A DNA stretch of 64,000 bases from Flammeovirgaceae bacterium (GTDB lineage Bacteria > Bacteroidota > Bacteroidia > Cytophagales > Cyclobacteriaceae): assembly GCA_027487845.1 (NCBI GenBank), contig JAIYCV010000026.1:62001-126000 (forward strand). Reading direction: 5' to 3'. This document shows positions 52,297 to 61,971 of the stretch, one piece after another (within the stretch, counting starts at the first letter, position 1; each line of letters starts with the position of its first letter). The notes under the pieces were generated by a model. That model did no database searches and was not told where the DNA came from. It saw nothing but the letters and a program-made list of their open reading frames with translations. Both the position numbers and the translations under genes were made by a program.

Positions 52297-53268
52297 ATGG
52301 AAGAATTTAAAAGCAGAATTGACCTCGGTGCTTTCCACGAAAGTGTAGGCAAAATAAAATCGGAAATTGCCAAAGTAATTGTAGGACAAGACGGCACCAT
52401 TGAACTGTTGATAGCCGCCATTTTTTCCAAGGGCCATGTTCTTATTGAAGGAGTACCAGGTGTGGCGAAAACACTTACAGCAAAATTGCTCGCGAAAGCC
52501 ATTGATGCTGATTTTTCTCGTATACAATTTACCCCCGACCTAATGCCGTCTGATGTGATCGGAACATCGGTTTTCAATCCTAAGACTACTGACTTCGAAT
52601 TTCGCAAAGGGCCTATATTTTCTAATCTGGTTTTAATTGATGAGATAAATCGCGCACCAGCTAAAACACAGGCCGCATTGTTTGAAGTAATGGAGGAGCG
52701 TCAGATTACGACCGATGGAAATACTTATTTAATGCAAGAACCGTATCTTGTATTGGCGACCCAAAACCCTATTGAACAAGAAGGCACATACCGTTTGCCC
52801 GAAGCGCAACTAGATCGATTCTTGTTTAAAATTATTGCCGGCTATCCAAGTCTTGAAGAAGAGGTAAAAATTCTTGAGTTCAACCAAAAAGACGACCTAA
52901 ACGACCAGATAAGGAGTATTGAAAAAGTACTTGATGCCAATCAAATAATCGCGTTTCGCGAATTGATAAGGCAGGTTTATGTGGAAGATAAAGTAGTCCG
53001 TTACCTAGCTCAAATAGCGCAAGAAACGAGATCAAACGCGTCATTGTTTTTAGGCGCATCGCCAAGGGCGACAGTCTCCATTTTAAATGCCTCTAAATCA
53101 CTGGCTGCCATTCGCGGAAGAGATTTTGTAACCCCAGAAGATATTAAGACGGTTTGTGTGCCTGCCCTGAGGCATCGAGTTATCCTTACTCCGGAAAGAG
53201 AAATGGAGGGAGCAAGTGTAGACCAAGTGATAAAGCAGCTTGTTGATAAAGTCGAAGTGCCACGTTAA
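52297..53268 (+). CDS. MoxR-family AAA+ ATPase
   Basis: 323 aa. Walker A EGVPGVAKT, Walker B LVLIDEINRAPAKTQAALFE, sensor ATQNPIEQEGTYRLPEAQLD, arginine-finger region SPRATVSILNA. Known: MoxR ATPases act as chaperones that mature or regulate membrane and metalloproteins, with VWA partners. Here no VWA gene is adjacent. Confidence 0.93.
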   Translation: MEEFKSRIDLGAFHESVGKIKSEIAKVIVGQDGTIELLIAAIFSKGHVLIEGVPGVAKTLTAKLLAKAIDADFSRIQFTPDLMPSDVIGTSVFNPKTTDFEFRKGPIFSNLVLIDEINRAPAKTQAALFEVMEERQITTDGNTYLMQEPYLVLATQNPIEQEGTYRLPEAQLDRFLFKIIAGYPSLEEEVKILEFNQKDDLNDQIRSIEKVLDANQIIAFRELIRQVYVEDKVVRYLAQIAQETRSNASLFLGASPRATVSILNASKSLAAIRGRDFVTPEDIKTVCVPALRHRVILTPEREMEGASVDQVIKQLVDKVEVPR

Positions 53269-53279
53269 TCTTCATTTTC

Positions 53280-54611
53280 TTGAAATTTATCAAAGCCTTA
53301 TACTTCTCGTCCAGGTTCTTTAGCGTTGTTGGCTTATTGGTATCGTTGTTTGTTACGAGCTTTTTTATTCCACTTCTTCTGCCCGTTAGCAAAGGTCTTT
53401 TGTTTTTATTTATTGGTGCCTTAACGGTCGACCTCTTGATTTTGTTTTCAGCTCCAAAAGGAGTTGAAGGGAAAAGAATTTGTGGGGAGCGCTTATCTAA
53501 TGGCGACCAAAATCCTATTACGATTAGCCTTAAAAGTTTTTTTAAGTTTCCCGTTTCTATAAATGTAATAGATGAAATACCACATCAATTTCAAGTGCGC
53601 ACAATGAGTTTCGACCTCCTGCTCAAAGCAAGAGAAAACACAGTAATTCAATATAATTTGAGACCAGTAAAAAGAGGAGAATATGAATTCGGGAACGTAA
53701 ATATCTTTGTCTCCACGGTAATTGGTCTCCTCTCTCGCAGGGTTATTTCATCGGCTTCCAGCACGGTGCCTGTTTTTCCCTCATTCATTCAAATGCACAC
53801 CTATGAATTATTGGCCATATCCAATAAATTGGTGGATACGGGAATAAAGCGAATCAGGCGAATTGGGCAAAATTCAGAATTCGAGCAAATAAAAAAATAT
53901 GTAGCGGGCGATGACATTCGAACCATTAACTGGAAGGCTACCGCTAGAAAGTCTGAGTTTATGGTGAACAATTTTCAAGATGAACGATCGCAGCAAATTT
54001 ACTCACTCATTGACAAGGGGCGTGTTATGCAAATGCCTTTCAATGGCTTAAGCCTACTAGATTACGCCATTAACGCTAGTTTAGTGATTTCCAACATCGC
54101 CATAAAAAAATCTGATCGAGCAGGGCTCATTACTTTTCAAGATAAAGTGAATGCAATTCTACCTGCAAGCAAAGTGAATAAACAAATTTCAACAGTTTTA
54201 GAGGTACTTTACAATCAAAGAACTTCGTTCCGGGAATCTGATTTCTCTTCTCTTTATTCAACTATTCGCATTCGTATTTCACAGCGAAGTTTACTTTTTT
54301 TATACACCAACTTTGAAACCCTTTTTAGTCTCCAACGGCAACTCCCGTTTTTAAAGAAAATGGCACAACGGCATTTATTGGTAGTAGTGTTTTTCGAGAA
54401 TACAGAAATGAAATCGCTCATTGAAACCAACGCTTCTAATCTACAAGCCGTTTACTATAAAGCAGTGGCGGAGAAATTTAGCTTGGAAAAAAAAATGATC
54501 GTAAGGGAGCTGCAAAAGAATGGGATTCAGGCACTCCTTACACCTCCAGACAAACTCACCATCAATGCCATTAACAAATATCTCGAACTGAAAGCTCGGA
54601 ATATGATTTAA
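53280..54611 (+). CDS. DUF58 domain protein
   Basis: 443 aa from a TTG start at 53280; no ATG fits the N terminus, and the TTG gives two clear membrane helices (SRFFSVVGLLVSLFVTSFFI and LLFLFIGALTVDLLILFSAP). The DUF58 core has EFEQIKKYVAGDDIRTINWK and FQDERSQQIYSLIDKGRVM, a VWA-like fold. Last gene of the operon. DUF58 proteins probably receive the action of MoxR (inference). Confidence 0.85.
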   Translation: MKFIKALYFSSRFFSVVGLLVSLFVTSFFIPLLLPVSKGLLFLFIGALTVDLLILFSAPKGVEGKRICGERLSNGDQNPITISLKSFFKFPVSINVIDEIPHQFQVRTMSFDLLLKARENTVIQYNLRPVKRGEYEFGNVNIFVSTVIGLLSRRVISSASSTVPVFPSFIQMHTYELLAISNKLVDTGIKRIRRIGQNSEFEQIKKYVAGDDIRTINWKATARKSEFMVNNFQDERSQQIYSLIDKGRVMQMPFNGLSLLDYAINASLVISNIAIKKSDRAGLITFQDKVNAILPASKVNKQISTVLEVLYNQRTSFRESDFSSLYSTIRIRISQRSLLFLYTNFETLFSLQRQLPFLKKMAQRHLLVVVFFENTEMKSLIETNASNLQAVYYKAVAEKFSLEKKMIVRELQKNGIQALLTPPDKLTINAINKYLELKARNMI

Positions 54612-54670
54612 TGAAGTTGTAAAGACAACTCAAATTCAATAATTTTAGCGGAGGATAAAATTCAAATTGT

Positions 54671-57600
54671 ATGAACAAGCTGGTGATTGTGGTGTTGATA
54701 ATTTCAATGGGTGGCGCGGAAACTTGGGCGCAGAAAAAATCTCTTCAATTTTTTAAAATGTCTACCAATGCGCAATACTCAAAAGGTAGTGTGTTAGTAA
54801 AAATAAAACCTGAGTATAAAAACATGTTTGCGTCTAGTTCATCAAATGGACGCACGCAAGGTTTTAATGGCGCTGTGGTCGCTCCGCTTGCACCTGGGGC
54901 GCATTCTGATCAAGCACAAACAGGTAGGTTGAGTCCACCTACAATCGATATTACTTCGTATTACAAGCTTTCTTTTGACGCCTCGGTGGATGTGGAGAGC
55001 TACATAAATGAACTTTATTCAACGGGCTACTTTGAAATAGTCGAACCTAATTATGTTTACAAATCGCAAGTTGTGCCGAATGACCCTTCTGTTGGCAATC
55101 AGTATCACCTTCAAACAATTAAAGCGTTTGAAGCTTGGGACATTGCAAAAGGAAACACTAACAGTTCTGTCGCCATTGCTATAATTGACTCAGGTGGGGA
55201 GTTAGACCATCCCGATTTAAAAGATAACCTTTATACCAACACCAAGGAAATTCCTGGTAACAGTATTGATGATGATAACAACGGGTATATTGATGACGTG
55301 CAAGGGTGGGACTTTGTTGGAAATGATACACTGAACGTGACTAACCCTAATTTCATTGGCGATAACAATGTTCGAATAACTAAGGGTGGTGACATCAGCC
55401 ACGGCACTTGGTCGGCTGGCTGTGCAAGTGCCTCAACCAATAACGGAATCGGTATTGCAGGCGTGTCGTACAACACCAAATTGCTATTCACCAAGCACTC
55501 CGCTGACAATCAGAAAGAAACCTCTGGAAGCGTGTATGGCGCTTATTCAGGGCTATTATATGCTGCCAATCAAGGAATAAAAATTATCAATTGCTCTTTT
55601 GGGGGATCATCCCGCAGTCAAATTATTCAAGATCTTATCAACTATGTGGTATTTGATAGGGGCTGTTTAGTGGTAGCAGCCGCTGGAAATAATAATAGCG
55701 ATGAACCTCAATATCCAGCATCCTACGATAACGTTCTTTCGGTTTCGGCAACCGACAAAAATGACAAACGCTCTTCCTTTTCAGGATATGGAAAAACGGT
55801 TGACATCGCTGCTCCAGGTTCAAATATTCTCACTACCGGTTACAAAAGCATTTACACGAGCGAAAGCGGAACGTCTTTTTCTTCGCCCATTGTTGCAGGT
55901 GCCGCAGCATTGGTATGGGCAAAAAACCCCACCTTTACTCCTACGCAAGTAGCCGAGCAACTTCGGGTAACTGCAGACGAAACGGCATTGAATGCAGCCA
56001 ACCCCAGTTTCATTCGGCAACTGGGTAAAGGGCGTTTAGATATAGTTAGAGCGTTGACGTTAGAATTTCCATCTATTCGCGCAACCGATTCAAAATTGCT
56101 CAATGCAAGCGGGCTTGCTGCGCAACCGGGAGAAAAAGCCTTCCTGTCATTTAATTTTACCAATTATTTAAAATCCACTTCAAATGGCCTTCAAATCAGC
56201 ATAACAAGTTCCTCACCATTTGCTACCATTACCAAAGCAACCGTAACTCCCGGATCCATTGCAGGCGGATCAACCTCTTCCAATAAGTTAACTCCGTTTG
56301 AATTAACAATAAGTGCGGCTGCCACGGAAGATGCTAGTGTTGATCTGCTCATAACCTATTCAGACGGTGCATACAACGACTACCAATTTATTAGTTTCTT
56401 AGTGAATAGATCGTTTATTGACATTGACAAAAATACTATAACCACTACCCTTTCGGGGATTGGAAGAATAGGATATGCAGACCCGGAAAGCCCAACTCGA
56501 TTAAAGGGCAGCGGATTTAACTTTGCAAACTCTTCTATGGTTTACGAAATGGGATTGGTTATGGGGACCTCTCCAAGCGAGCTCTTTAATAACGTTAGAG
56601 CAGTTAATAGTGTTTTTGATCAGGACTTCATTTCAATCAATAAAATAAAAGAAGTATCACCAGGCGAAAGATCATATGGCGAAGTTTTTGGCTCTATGAA
56701 GAGTAATGATATTGCGGGTCAAGAAAAAATATCGCTTAGTTATAGAAGTTTGGTATGGAAAGAAAAGCCGTATGATCGTTTTATAATTTTAGAGTACAAA
56801 GTTAAGAATCCAACCAATCAGCCGATGAACGCGTTTCATTTTGGTATTTTTGCAGATTGGGATATTACTGAAAACGGGGGAGAAGATGCTGCGGATTGGG
56901 ACAATGAAAATAAACTTGGTTATGTGTATCCTGCAACATCAGCTGCAAAGCCAATAGGCGGCATTCAGGTACTTACCGGAACGCCCGAGTACTATGCCAT
57001 TGATAATCTGGATGCCAATGCCGCACCAGATTCTTTTGGATTATACAATGCTACTACTGGTAGTTTCACAGACAGCGAAAAATTTACCTCCATTTCCAGT
57101 GGGCTGGCTAGGCTTAAAGCGGGTAAAAAAACAACAAAGGGCAACGATGTAAGTCATGTGGTATCGAGCGGGCCATATAATATTGCTGCTGGTCAAGAGA
57201 TCACCCTTGCCTTTGCGCTTCATGCAGGAGCTAATCTGAATGATTTAAAAAATTCAGCAAAATATGCAGACTCAGTTTATAATTACACTCTGAAAGCCGT
57301 AAAACCTACTGCAACTGATATTTCAATCTGCTACGGCCAACCAGCAGTATTAAACGCAAATGGTGCTTCTAAATTAAAATGGTATAAAGATTTTACAGGC
57401 GGAACGGCAATCGCTACAGGAAATCAATTCACAACAGGTAATCTGTTTAATGATACGATACTGTATGTTTCAAATGCAGAGAAATCGTTTGAAAGTGTTC
57501 GAACACCCATTCGGGTTTCGGTAAAGGCAAACCCTATCGTGGCAACTTCTGGTTCAACCACTCTTTGCGAAGGTCAATCAGTAATACTTTCGGCCAATGA

Positions 57601-58249
57601 GGCCGACTCGTATCTGTGGAATACTGGTGCTACTTCCAAAACCATCGAAGTAAAGGCAGCTGGCAATTACTCGGTTACAGTTAAAAATAACGCGTTTGCT
57701 TGTCAAGCTACGTCAAACACAATTTCTGTTAAGGTGAATGCAAACCCTACTGCAAAATTCTCAGCACCCGCTTCTGTGGGCCCTTTAGCTTCCGTTTCCT
57801 TCACTGATCAAAGCACAAATGCGACTTCTTGGGCGTGGGATTTTGGCGATGGAGGAAAAAGCACCTTGCAAAATCCTACCTATACGTATAAGGACATTAA
57901 AGACGTTGTCGTTAAACTGACAGTCACATCCTCAAATGGCTGCACCAATAGCATTGCTAGTGCTATTTCCGTTATCACAGGAGTTGAGGATATTGCCGAT
58001 CAGATTTCGGCCTTCCCCAATCCAATAAGTAATGAAATTCTAACTGTTGAAATACCGCCAACACTGTTAGCAACAGATGCACGTTTATCAACTACTTTTG
58101 GTGAAACACTATTTAGTTCGGAATTCTCGTCCTCTATCGATAAAATTTCTTTTCAAATACGCGTTTCTGACTATCCAGCAGGACTATACATTTTACAAAT
58201 AAGGACTAAAACTGGTGTAATCAGTAAAAAAGTAGTAAAAAACCGCTAG
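54671..58249 (+). CDS. S8 subtilase with PKD domain and T9SS sorting domain
   Basis: 1192 aa. Signal peptide (NKLVIVVLIISMGGAETWAQ), propeptide (~35-130), then a subtilase domain with catalytic Asp173 (AIIDSGGELDHPDL), His244 (SHGTW) and Ser402 (GTSFSSPIVAGAA). A beta-rich middle part (~460-870) is followed by Ig-like repeats (~880-1020), a PKD domain (~1025-1105, WAWDFGDGGKSTLQNP) and a type A T9SS sorting domain (~1105-1192, SAFPNPISNEIL ... GLYILQI). Known: such proteins are secreted across the outer membrane by the type IX system. Inference: secreted peptidase. Confidence 0.92.
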   Translation: MNKLVIVVLIISMGGAETWAQKKSLQFFKMSTNAQYSKGSVLVKIKPEYKNMFASSSSNGRTQGFNGAVVAPLAPGAHSDQAQTGRLSPPTIDITSYYKLSFDASVDVESYINELYSTGYFEIVEPNYVYKSQVVPNDPSVGNQYHLQTIKAFEAWDIAKGNTNSSVAIAIIDSGGELDHPDLKDNLYTNTKEIPGNSIDDDNNGYIDDVQGWDFVGNDTLNVTNPNFIGDNNVRITKGGDISHGTWSAGCASASTNNGIGIAGVSYNTKLLFTKHSADNQKETSGSVYGAYSGLLYAANQGIKIINCSFGGSSRSQIIQDLINYVVFDRGCLVVAAAGNNNSDEPQYPASYDNVLSVSATDKNDKRSSFSGYGKTVDIAAPGSNILTTGYKSIYTSESGTSFSSPIVAGAAALVWAKNPTFTPTQVAEQLRVTADETALNAANPSFIRQLGKGRLDIVRALTLEFPSIRATDSKLLNASGLAAQPGEKAFLSFNFTNYLKSTSNGLQISITSSSPFATITKATVTPGSIAGGSTSSNKLTPFELTISAAATEDASVDLLITYSDGAYNDYQFISFLVNRSFIDIDKNTITTTLSGIGRIGYADPESPTRLKGSGFNFANSSMVYEMGLVMGTSPSELFNNVRAVNSVFDQDFISINKIKEVSPGERSYGEVFGSMKSNDIAGQEKISLSYRSLVWKEKPYDRFIILEYKVKNPTNQPMNAFHFGIFADWDITENGGEDAADWDNENKLGYVYPATSAAKPIGGIQVLTGTPEYYAIDNLDANAAPDSFGLYNATTGSFTDSEKFTSISSGLARLKAGKKTTKGNDVSHVVSSGPYNIAAGQEITLAFALHAGANLNDLKNSAKYADSVYNYTLKAVKPTATDISICYGQPAVLNANGASKLKWYKDFTGGTAIATGNQFTTGNLFNDTILYVSNAEKSFESVRTPIRVSVKANPIVATSGSTTLCEGQSVILSANEADSYLWNTGATSKTIEVKAAGNYSVTVKNNAFACQATSNTISVKVNANPTAKFSAPASVGPLASVSFTDQSTNATSWAWDFGDGGKSTLQNPTYTYKDIKDVVVKLTVTSSNGCTNSIASAISVITGVEDIADQISAFPNPISNEILTVEIPPTLLATDARLSTTFGETLFSSEFSSSIDKISFQIRVSDYPAGLYILQIRTKTGVISKKVVKNR

Positions 58250-58314
58250 ATGCCTTCTTAAAACGATCCAAATATTTAATACTCCAGTTTCAGCGAATAC
58301 TATTATTCTGTGTT

Positions 58315-58322
58315 TATTTTTG
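58315..58322 (+). promoter_or_regulatory. Candidate -7 element of carB
   Basis: TATTTTTG matches TAnnTTTG and lies 26 bp before the carB start codon. The best -33 candidate, TTTC, is 23 bp away, which is long. Confidence 0.4.
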
Positions 58323-58348
58323 CGGGATTTATTTAGCCCCAAAAAGAG

Positions 58349-61162
58349 ATGCCAAGAGACAGAAGTATTCGTTCCATTCTTATAATCGGAAGTGGCCCTA
58401 TTGTAATTGGTCAGGCCTGCGAATTTGACTATGCTGGTTCTCAGGCCGCTAGGTCGCTTCGCGAAGAAGGAATTGAAGTAATTCTGATCAACTCCAATCC
58501 GGCAACAATCATGACGGATAAGGTTACCGCGGATCATATCTATTTGAAGCCGCTCGAAAAAAAATATATCCGCGAAATTTTAGAGAAACATCACGTTGAT
58601 GCGGTTTTACCAACCATGGGGGGGCAAACGGCACTAAATCTTTGTATTGATTGCGAAAAAGCAGGTATTTGGGAACACTATGGAGTAAAGATCATTGGCG
58701 TTGATATCAAGGCCATTGAGACCACCGAGGACCGAGAGAAGTTCCGCATGAAAATGCTGGAACTAGGAGTTGGCGTTTGCAAAGGTGCCACCGCTACTTC
58801 ATTCTTAATGGGAAAAGAAATAGCCCAAGAAATCGGGTTTCCGCTAGTAATCAGGCCTTCTTATACATTGGGCGGAACGGGTGGCGGTTTTGTGGAGAAG
58901 CAAGAAGACTTTGACGAAGCGTTGAATCACGGGTTACACGCCTCGCCCATCCACGAAGTACTTGTGGAAAAAAGCATCATGGGCTGGAAAGAATATGAAT
59001 TGGAGCTATTGCGCGATGGTGCAGGAAATGTAATCATCATCTGCTCGATCGAAAACTTTGACCCGATGGGCATCCACACAGGTGACTCGATTACCGTGGC
59101 ACCTGCTATGACACTGTCGGACGTGGTATACCAGCGCATGCGCGACCTAGCAATAAAGATGATGAATGGCATCGGGAAATTTGCTGGCGGTTGCAACGTT
59201 CAGTTTTCTGTAAATCCAGAAGATGACTCGATCATTGGAATTGAAATTAACCCGCGTGTGTCTCGTTCATCTGCATTGGCATCAAAGGCAACTGGTTACC
59301 CGATTGCCAAAATTGCTGCCAAATTGGCAATTGGTTACAATCTAGATGAGTTACAAAACGCAATTACCGGAACCACAACCGCTTACTTTGAGCCAGCCCT
59401 GGATTATGTAATCGTAAAAATACCTCGTTGGAATTTTGACAAATTTCAAGGCACCGATCGCAGGCTAGGTCTCCAAATGAAGTCGGTTGGAGAAGCCATG
59501 GGCATTGGCAGAAACTTTCAAGAGGCGTTGCAAAAAGCCTGTCAATCATTAGAGATAAGAAGAAACGGGCTTGGCGCAGATGGTAAAGAGCTGAAAAATC
59601 AAACAGAACTGCTGCATAGTTTAGAGCACCCAAGTTGGAACAGACTGTTCCATATTTATGACGCAATGAAGTTGGGCATTTCAATGAAGACAATCCAAAA
59701 GCTTACCAAAATTGATAAGTGGTTTTTGGAGCAGATTTACGAAATGATCGAACTCGAAAATGAGATCGCACAGTATGACCTCGCAACACTCCCTAAAGAA
59801 CTTCTAAAAACTGCCAAAGAAAAAGGGTATGCCGATAGGCAAATTGCCCACCTGATCGATTGTTTAGAAAGCGAGGTTCATTCAAAAAGAAGAGAGCTGG
59901 GCATCAACAGAGTATTCAAACTAGTCGACACCTGTGCGGCAGAATTTGAAGCAAAGACCCCTTACTACTATTCAACGTTCGATGAGGAGAACGAGTCAAT
60001 CGTTACTGACCGCAAAAAAGTAATTGTTCTTGGCTCTGGGCCAAATAGAATTGGACAAGGCATCGAGTTCGATTATTCGTGTGTGCATGGCGTGCTGGCC
60101 GCCAAAGAATGTGGTTATGAAACCATCATGATCAATTGCAACCCAGAAACCGTTTCCACGGATTTTGATATTGCTGATAAACTTTACTTCGAACCCGTAT
60201 TTTGGGAATACCTTTGGGATATCATCCAACATGAAAAACCGGTAGGGGTAATTGTTCAATTGGGTGGACAAACTGCTCTTAAGCTAGCGGAAAAGCTAAG
60301 CAAGTATGGCGTTAAAATACTTGGCACTTCCTATGAAGCCTTGGACTTAGCTGAGGATCGCGGAAGTTTTTCCACACTGTTGAAGAATTTAAACATTCCA
60401 TATCCAGAGTTTGGAGTTGCAACCGATGCGGATGAGGCGTTGGAAGTCTCTAAAACAATTGGGTTTCCGCTTCTTGTAAGACCTTCATACGTATTGGGTG
60501 GGCAGAGCATGAAGATCGTAATCAATGAAAAAGAATTAGAACATCACATTCTTGATATTTGGAAACACTTGCCAGAAAACAAAGTGCTGCTCGACCACTT
60601 TTTGGATGGCGCGATCGAAGCAGAGGCCGATGCCATTTGCGATGGCGAAGATGTTTACATCATCGGTATTATGCAACACATTGAACCTGCGGGCATTCAT
60701 TCGGGTGATTCGTATGCGGTACTTCCGCCCTACAATTTGGGAGATTTCGTAATCAAACAAATAGAAAGCTATACTAAACGAATTGCGCTGGCATTGAAAA
60801 CGGTTGGCTTGATCAACATTCAGTTTGCCATAAAAAATGATACGGTTTATATAATCGAGGCAAATCCAAGAGCATCACGCACAGTGCCCTTTATCTGCAA
60901 AGCATACGATGAACCTTACGTGAATTATGCTGCTAAAGTGATGCTGGGAGAAAAGAAGGTGAAAGATTTCACATTCAACCCTAAAAAACATGGCTATGCT
61001 ATAAAAGTACCCGTGTTCTCATTCAGCAAATTCCCAGATGTAAATAAAGAGCTTGGCCCTGAAATGAAATCAACAGGAGAAGCCATCTATTTTATTGATG
61101 ACTTAATGGATGATTATTTTTTGAGCATTTACAACGATAGGAATTTGTATTTGAGTAGATAA
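58349..61162 (+). CDS. carB: Carbamoyl-phosphate synthase large subunit
   Basis: 937 aa. Two ATP-grasp halves: ILIIGSGPIVIGQACEFDYA (~10-30) and VIVLGSGPNRIGQGIEFDYS (~555-575), each with its own ATP-binding region (TLGGTGGGFV, VLGGQSMKIV). The protein stops after the second half: the ~130-aa C-terminal MGS-like allosteric domain of the ~1070-aa E. coli enzyme is missing. Reaction: glutamine + bicarbonate + 2 ATP to carbamoyl phosphate, with CarA. Loss of the regulatory domain should remove UMP/ornithine control (inference). No carA is adjacent. Confidence 0.95.
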   Translation: MPRDRSIRSILIIGSGPIVIGQACEFDYAGSQAARSLREEGIEVILINSNPATIMTDKVTADHIYLKPLEKKYIREILEKHHVDAVLPTMGGQTALNLCIDCEKAGIWEHYGVKIIGVDIKAIETTEDREKFRMKMLELGVGVCKGATATSFLMGKEIAQEIGFPLVIRPSYTLGGTGGGFVEKQEDFDEALNHGLHASPIHEVLVEKSIMGWKEYELELLRDGAGNVIIICSIENFDPMGIHTGDSITVAPAMTLSDVVYQRMRDLAIKMMNGIGKFAGGCNVQFSVNPEDDSIIGIEINPRVSRSSALASKATGYPIAKIAAKLAIGYNLDELQNAITGTTTAYFEPALDYVIVKIPRWNFDKFQGTDRRLGLQMKSVGEAMGIGRNFQEALQKACQSLEIRRNGLGADGKELKNQTELLHSLEHPSWNRLFHIYDAMKLGISMKTIQKLTKIDKWFLEQIYEMIELENEIAQYDLATLPKELLKTAKEKGYADRQIAHLIDCLESEVHSKRRELGINRVFKLVDTCAAEFEAKTPYYYSTFDEENESIVTDRKKVIVLGSGPNRIGQGIEFDYSCVHGVLAAKECGYETIMINCNPETVSTDFDIADKLYFEPVFWEYLWDIIQHEKPVGVIVQLGGQTALKLAEKLSKYGVKILGTSYEALDLAEDRGSFSTLLKNLNIPYPEFGVATDADEALEVSKTIGFPLLVRPSYVLGGQSMKIVINEKELEHHILDIWKHLPENKVLLDHFLDGAIEAEADAICDGEDVYIIGIMQHIEPAGIHSGDSYAVLPPYNLGDFVIKQIESYTKRIALALKTVGLINIQFAIKNDTVYIIEANPRASRTVPFICKAYDEPYVNYAAKVMLGEKKVKDFTFNPKKHGYAIKVPVFSFSKFPDVNKELGPEMKSTGEAIYFIDDLMDDYFLSIYNDRNLYLSR

Positions 61163-61168
61163 ACCCAA

Positions 61169-61702
61169 CTACATCTTTACTCCAAAGGACAGGAATTCGC
61201 GGCCGTGAAGAATTTTATTCAGCTCGCGCTGTGTTTTCATGATATCGTCAAGATTAAGGTTTAGCTCCGTGTTGTATATTTTATAGATAAGCACCCATTC
61301 TTCTTTGTCCATAAATCCGTCTGAATTAGCAATCACGCACATCCAAGAAATACAGCGGATTTGCCTTTCTTTTTCCATTCTTTTTAACCCGGCTAAACAA
61401 TCAGTATAAAGGCCTGTACGCTCTTTGAGTTTAAAACTTTCGAGGGCCGACTGAAATTTGCTTTCGTCAAAACCTTCTGCTCTAATCATTTTCTTACCTA
61501 GTGTAAGCTCCTTTTCGCTAATTTTCCCATCCGCGCAAATCACAAGATAATAAAGGCCTGTTATGGTAGATGTAAAATCCAATTTGACGCTGTTTTGTCT
61601 GTAAATTAAAGAAATCTTTACGCTCCGACAATGCGAGAATTTCTGGAATATGCTGGAATGTAAATGATAGAGGACTTTCTCTATAAAAAATGTTGATTCC
61701 AT
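61169..61702 (-). CDS. TerB-like protein
   Basis: About 177 aa from ATG 61702; the true start is uncertain, because the first ~38 residues are unlike the family and the TerB-like part begins near DFTSTITGLYYLVICADGKI. The helical core carries acidic patches (ADGKISEKELTLG, NSDGFMDKEEW) like the metal-binding sites of TerB. Known: TerB-fold proteins occur in tellurite resistance and many unrelated settings. No other ter gene is near, so the function is unknown. Convergent with carB (6 bp apart) and divergent from the DUF4834 gene. Confidence 0.7.
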   Translation of the reverse strand: MESTFFIEKVLYHLHSSIFQKFSHCRSVKISLIYRQNSVKLDFTSTITGLYYLVICADGKISEKELTLGKKMIRAEGFDESKFQSALESFKLKERTGLYTDCLAGLKRMEKERQIRCISWMCVIANSDGFMDKEEWVLIYKIYNTELNLNLDDIMKTQRELNKILHGREFLSFGVKM

Positions 61703-61750
61703 CTGTATCAAAGAAACTTATACCTTTGTTTAGTAGTTACAGACATTGTT

Positions 61751-61966
61751 ATGTTTAAGATTCTAATAATCATGGGCCTTGTGGTCTATATTCTTTCCAA
61801 AATCGGAGGCTTTTTTTTCAAAGTAGGTGCTGCCTCACAACAAAGGCAATATCAACAACAAAAACCAAGTGAAGGCCCTATTAATGTAGATTCCCCTTCA
61901 AAAAAAAGTAAAAAATCGACCAGCATTAATGGAGGTGAATACATCGACTACGAGGAAGTGAAATAA
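61751..61966 (+). CDS. DUF4834 small membrane protein
   Basis: 71 aa. One hydrophobic segment (ILIIMGLVVYILSKIGGFFF), a Gln-rich stretch, then a charged tail ending GEYIDYEEVK, the DUF4834 pattern in Bacteroidota. Function unknown. A TACCTTTG (61721-61728) matches the -7 consensus 22 bp upstream. dapF follows after 5 bp, so the two are co-transcribed. Confidence 0.82.
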   Translation: MFKILIIMGLVVYILSKIGGFFFKVGAASQQRQYQQQKPSEGPINVDSPSKKSKKSTSINGGEYIDYEEVK

Positions 61967-61971
61967 ATCTA

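Noticed and set aside
61169-61702. TerB-like gene as a sign of a tellurite-resistance or phage-defence island
   Set aside because: It is isolated among housekeeping genes (carB, dapF, secA); no other ter genes are present.
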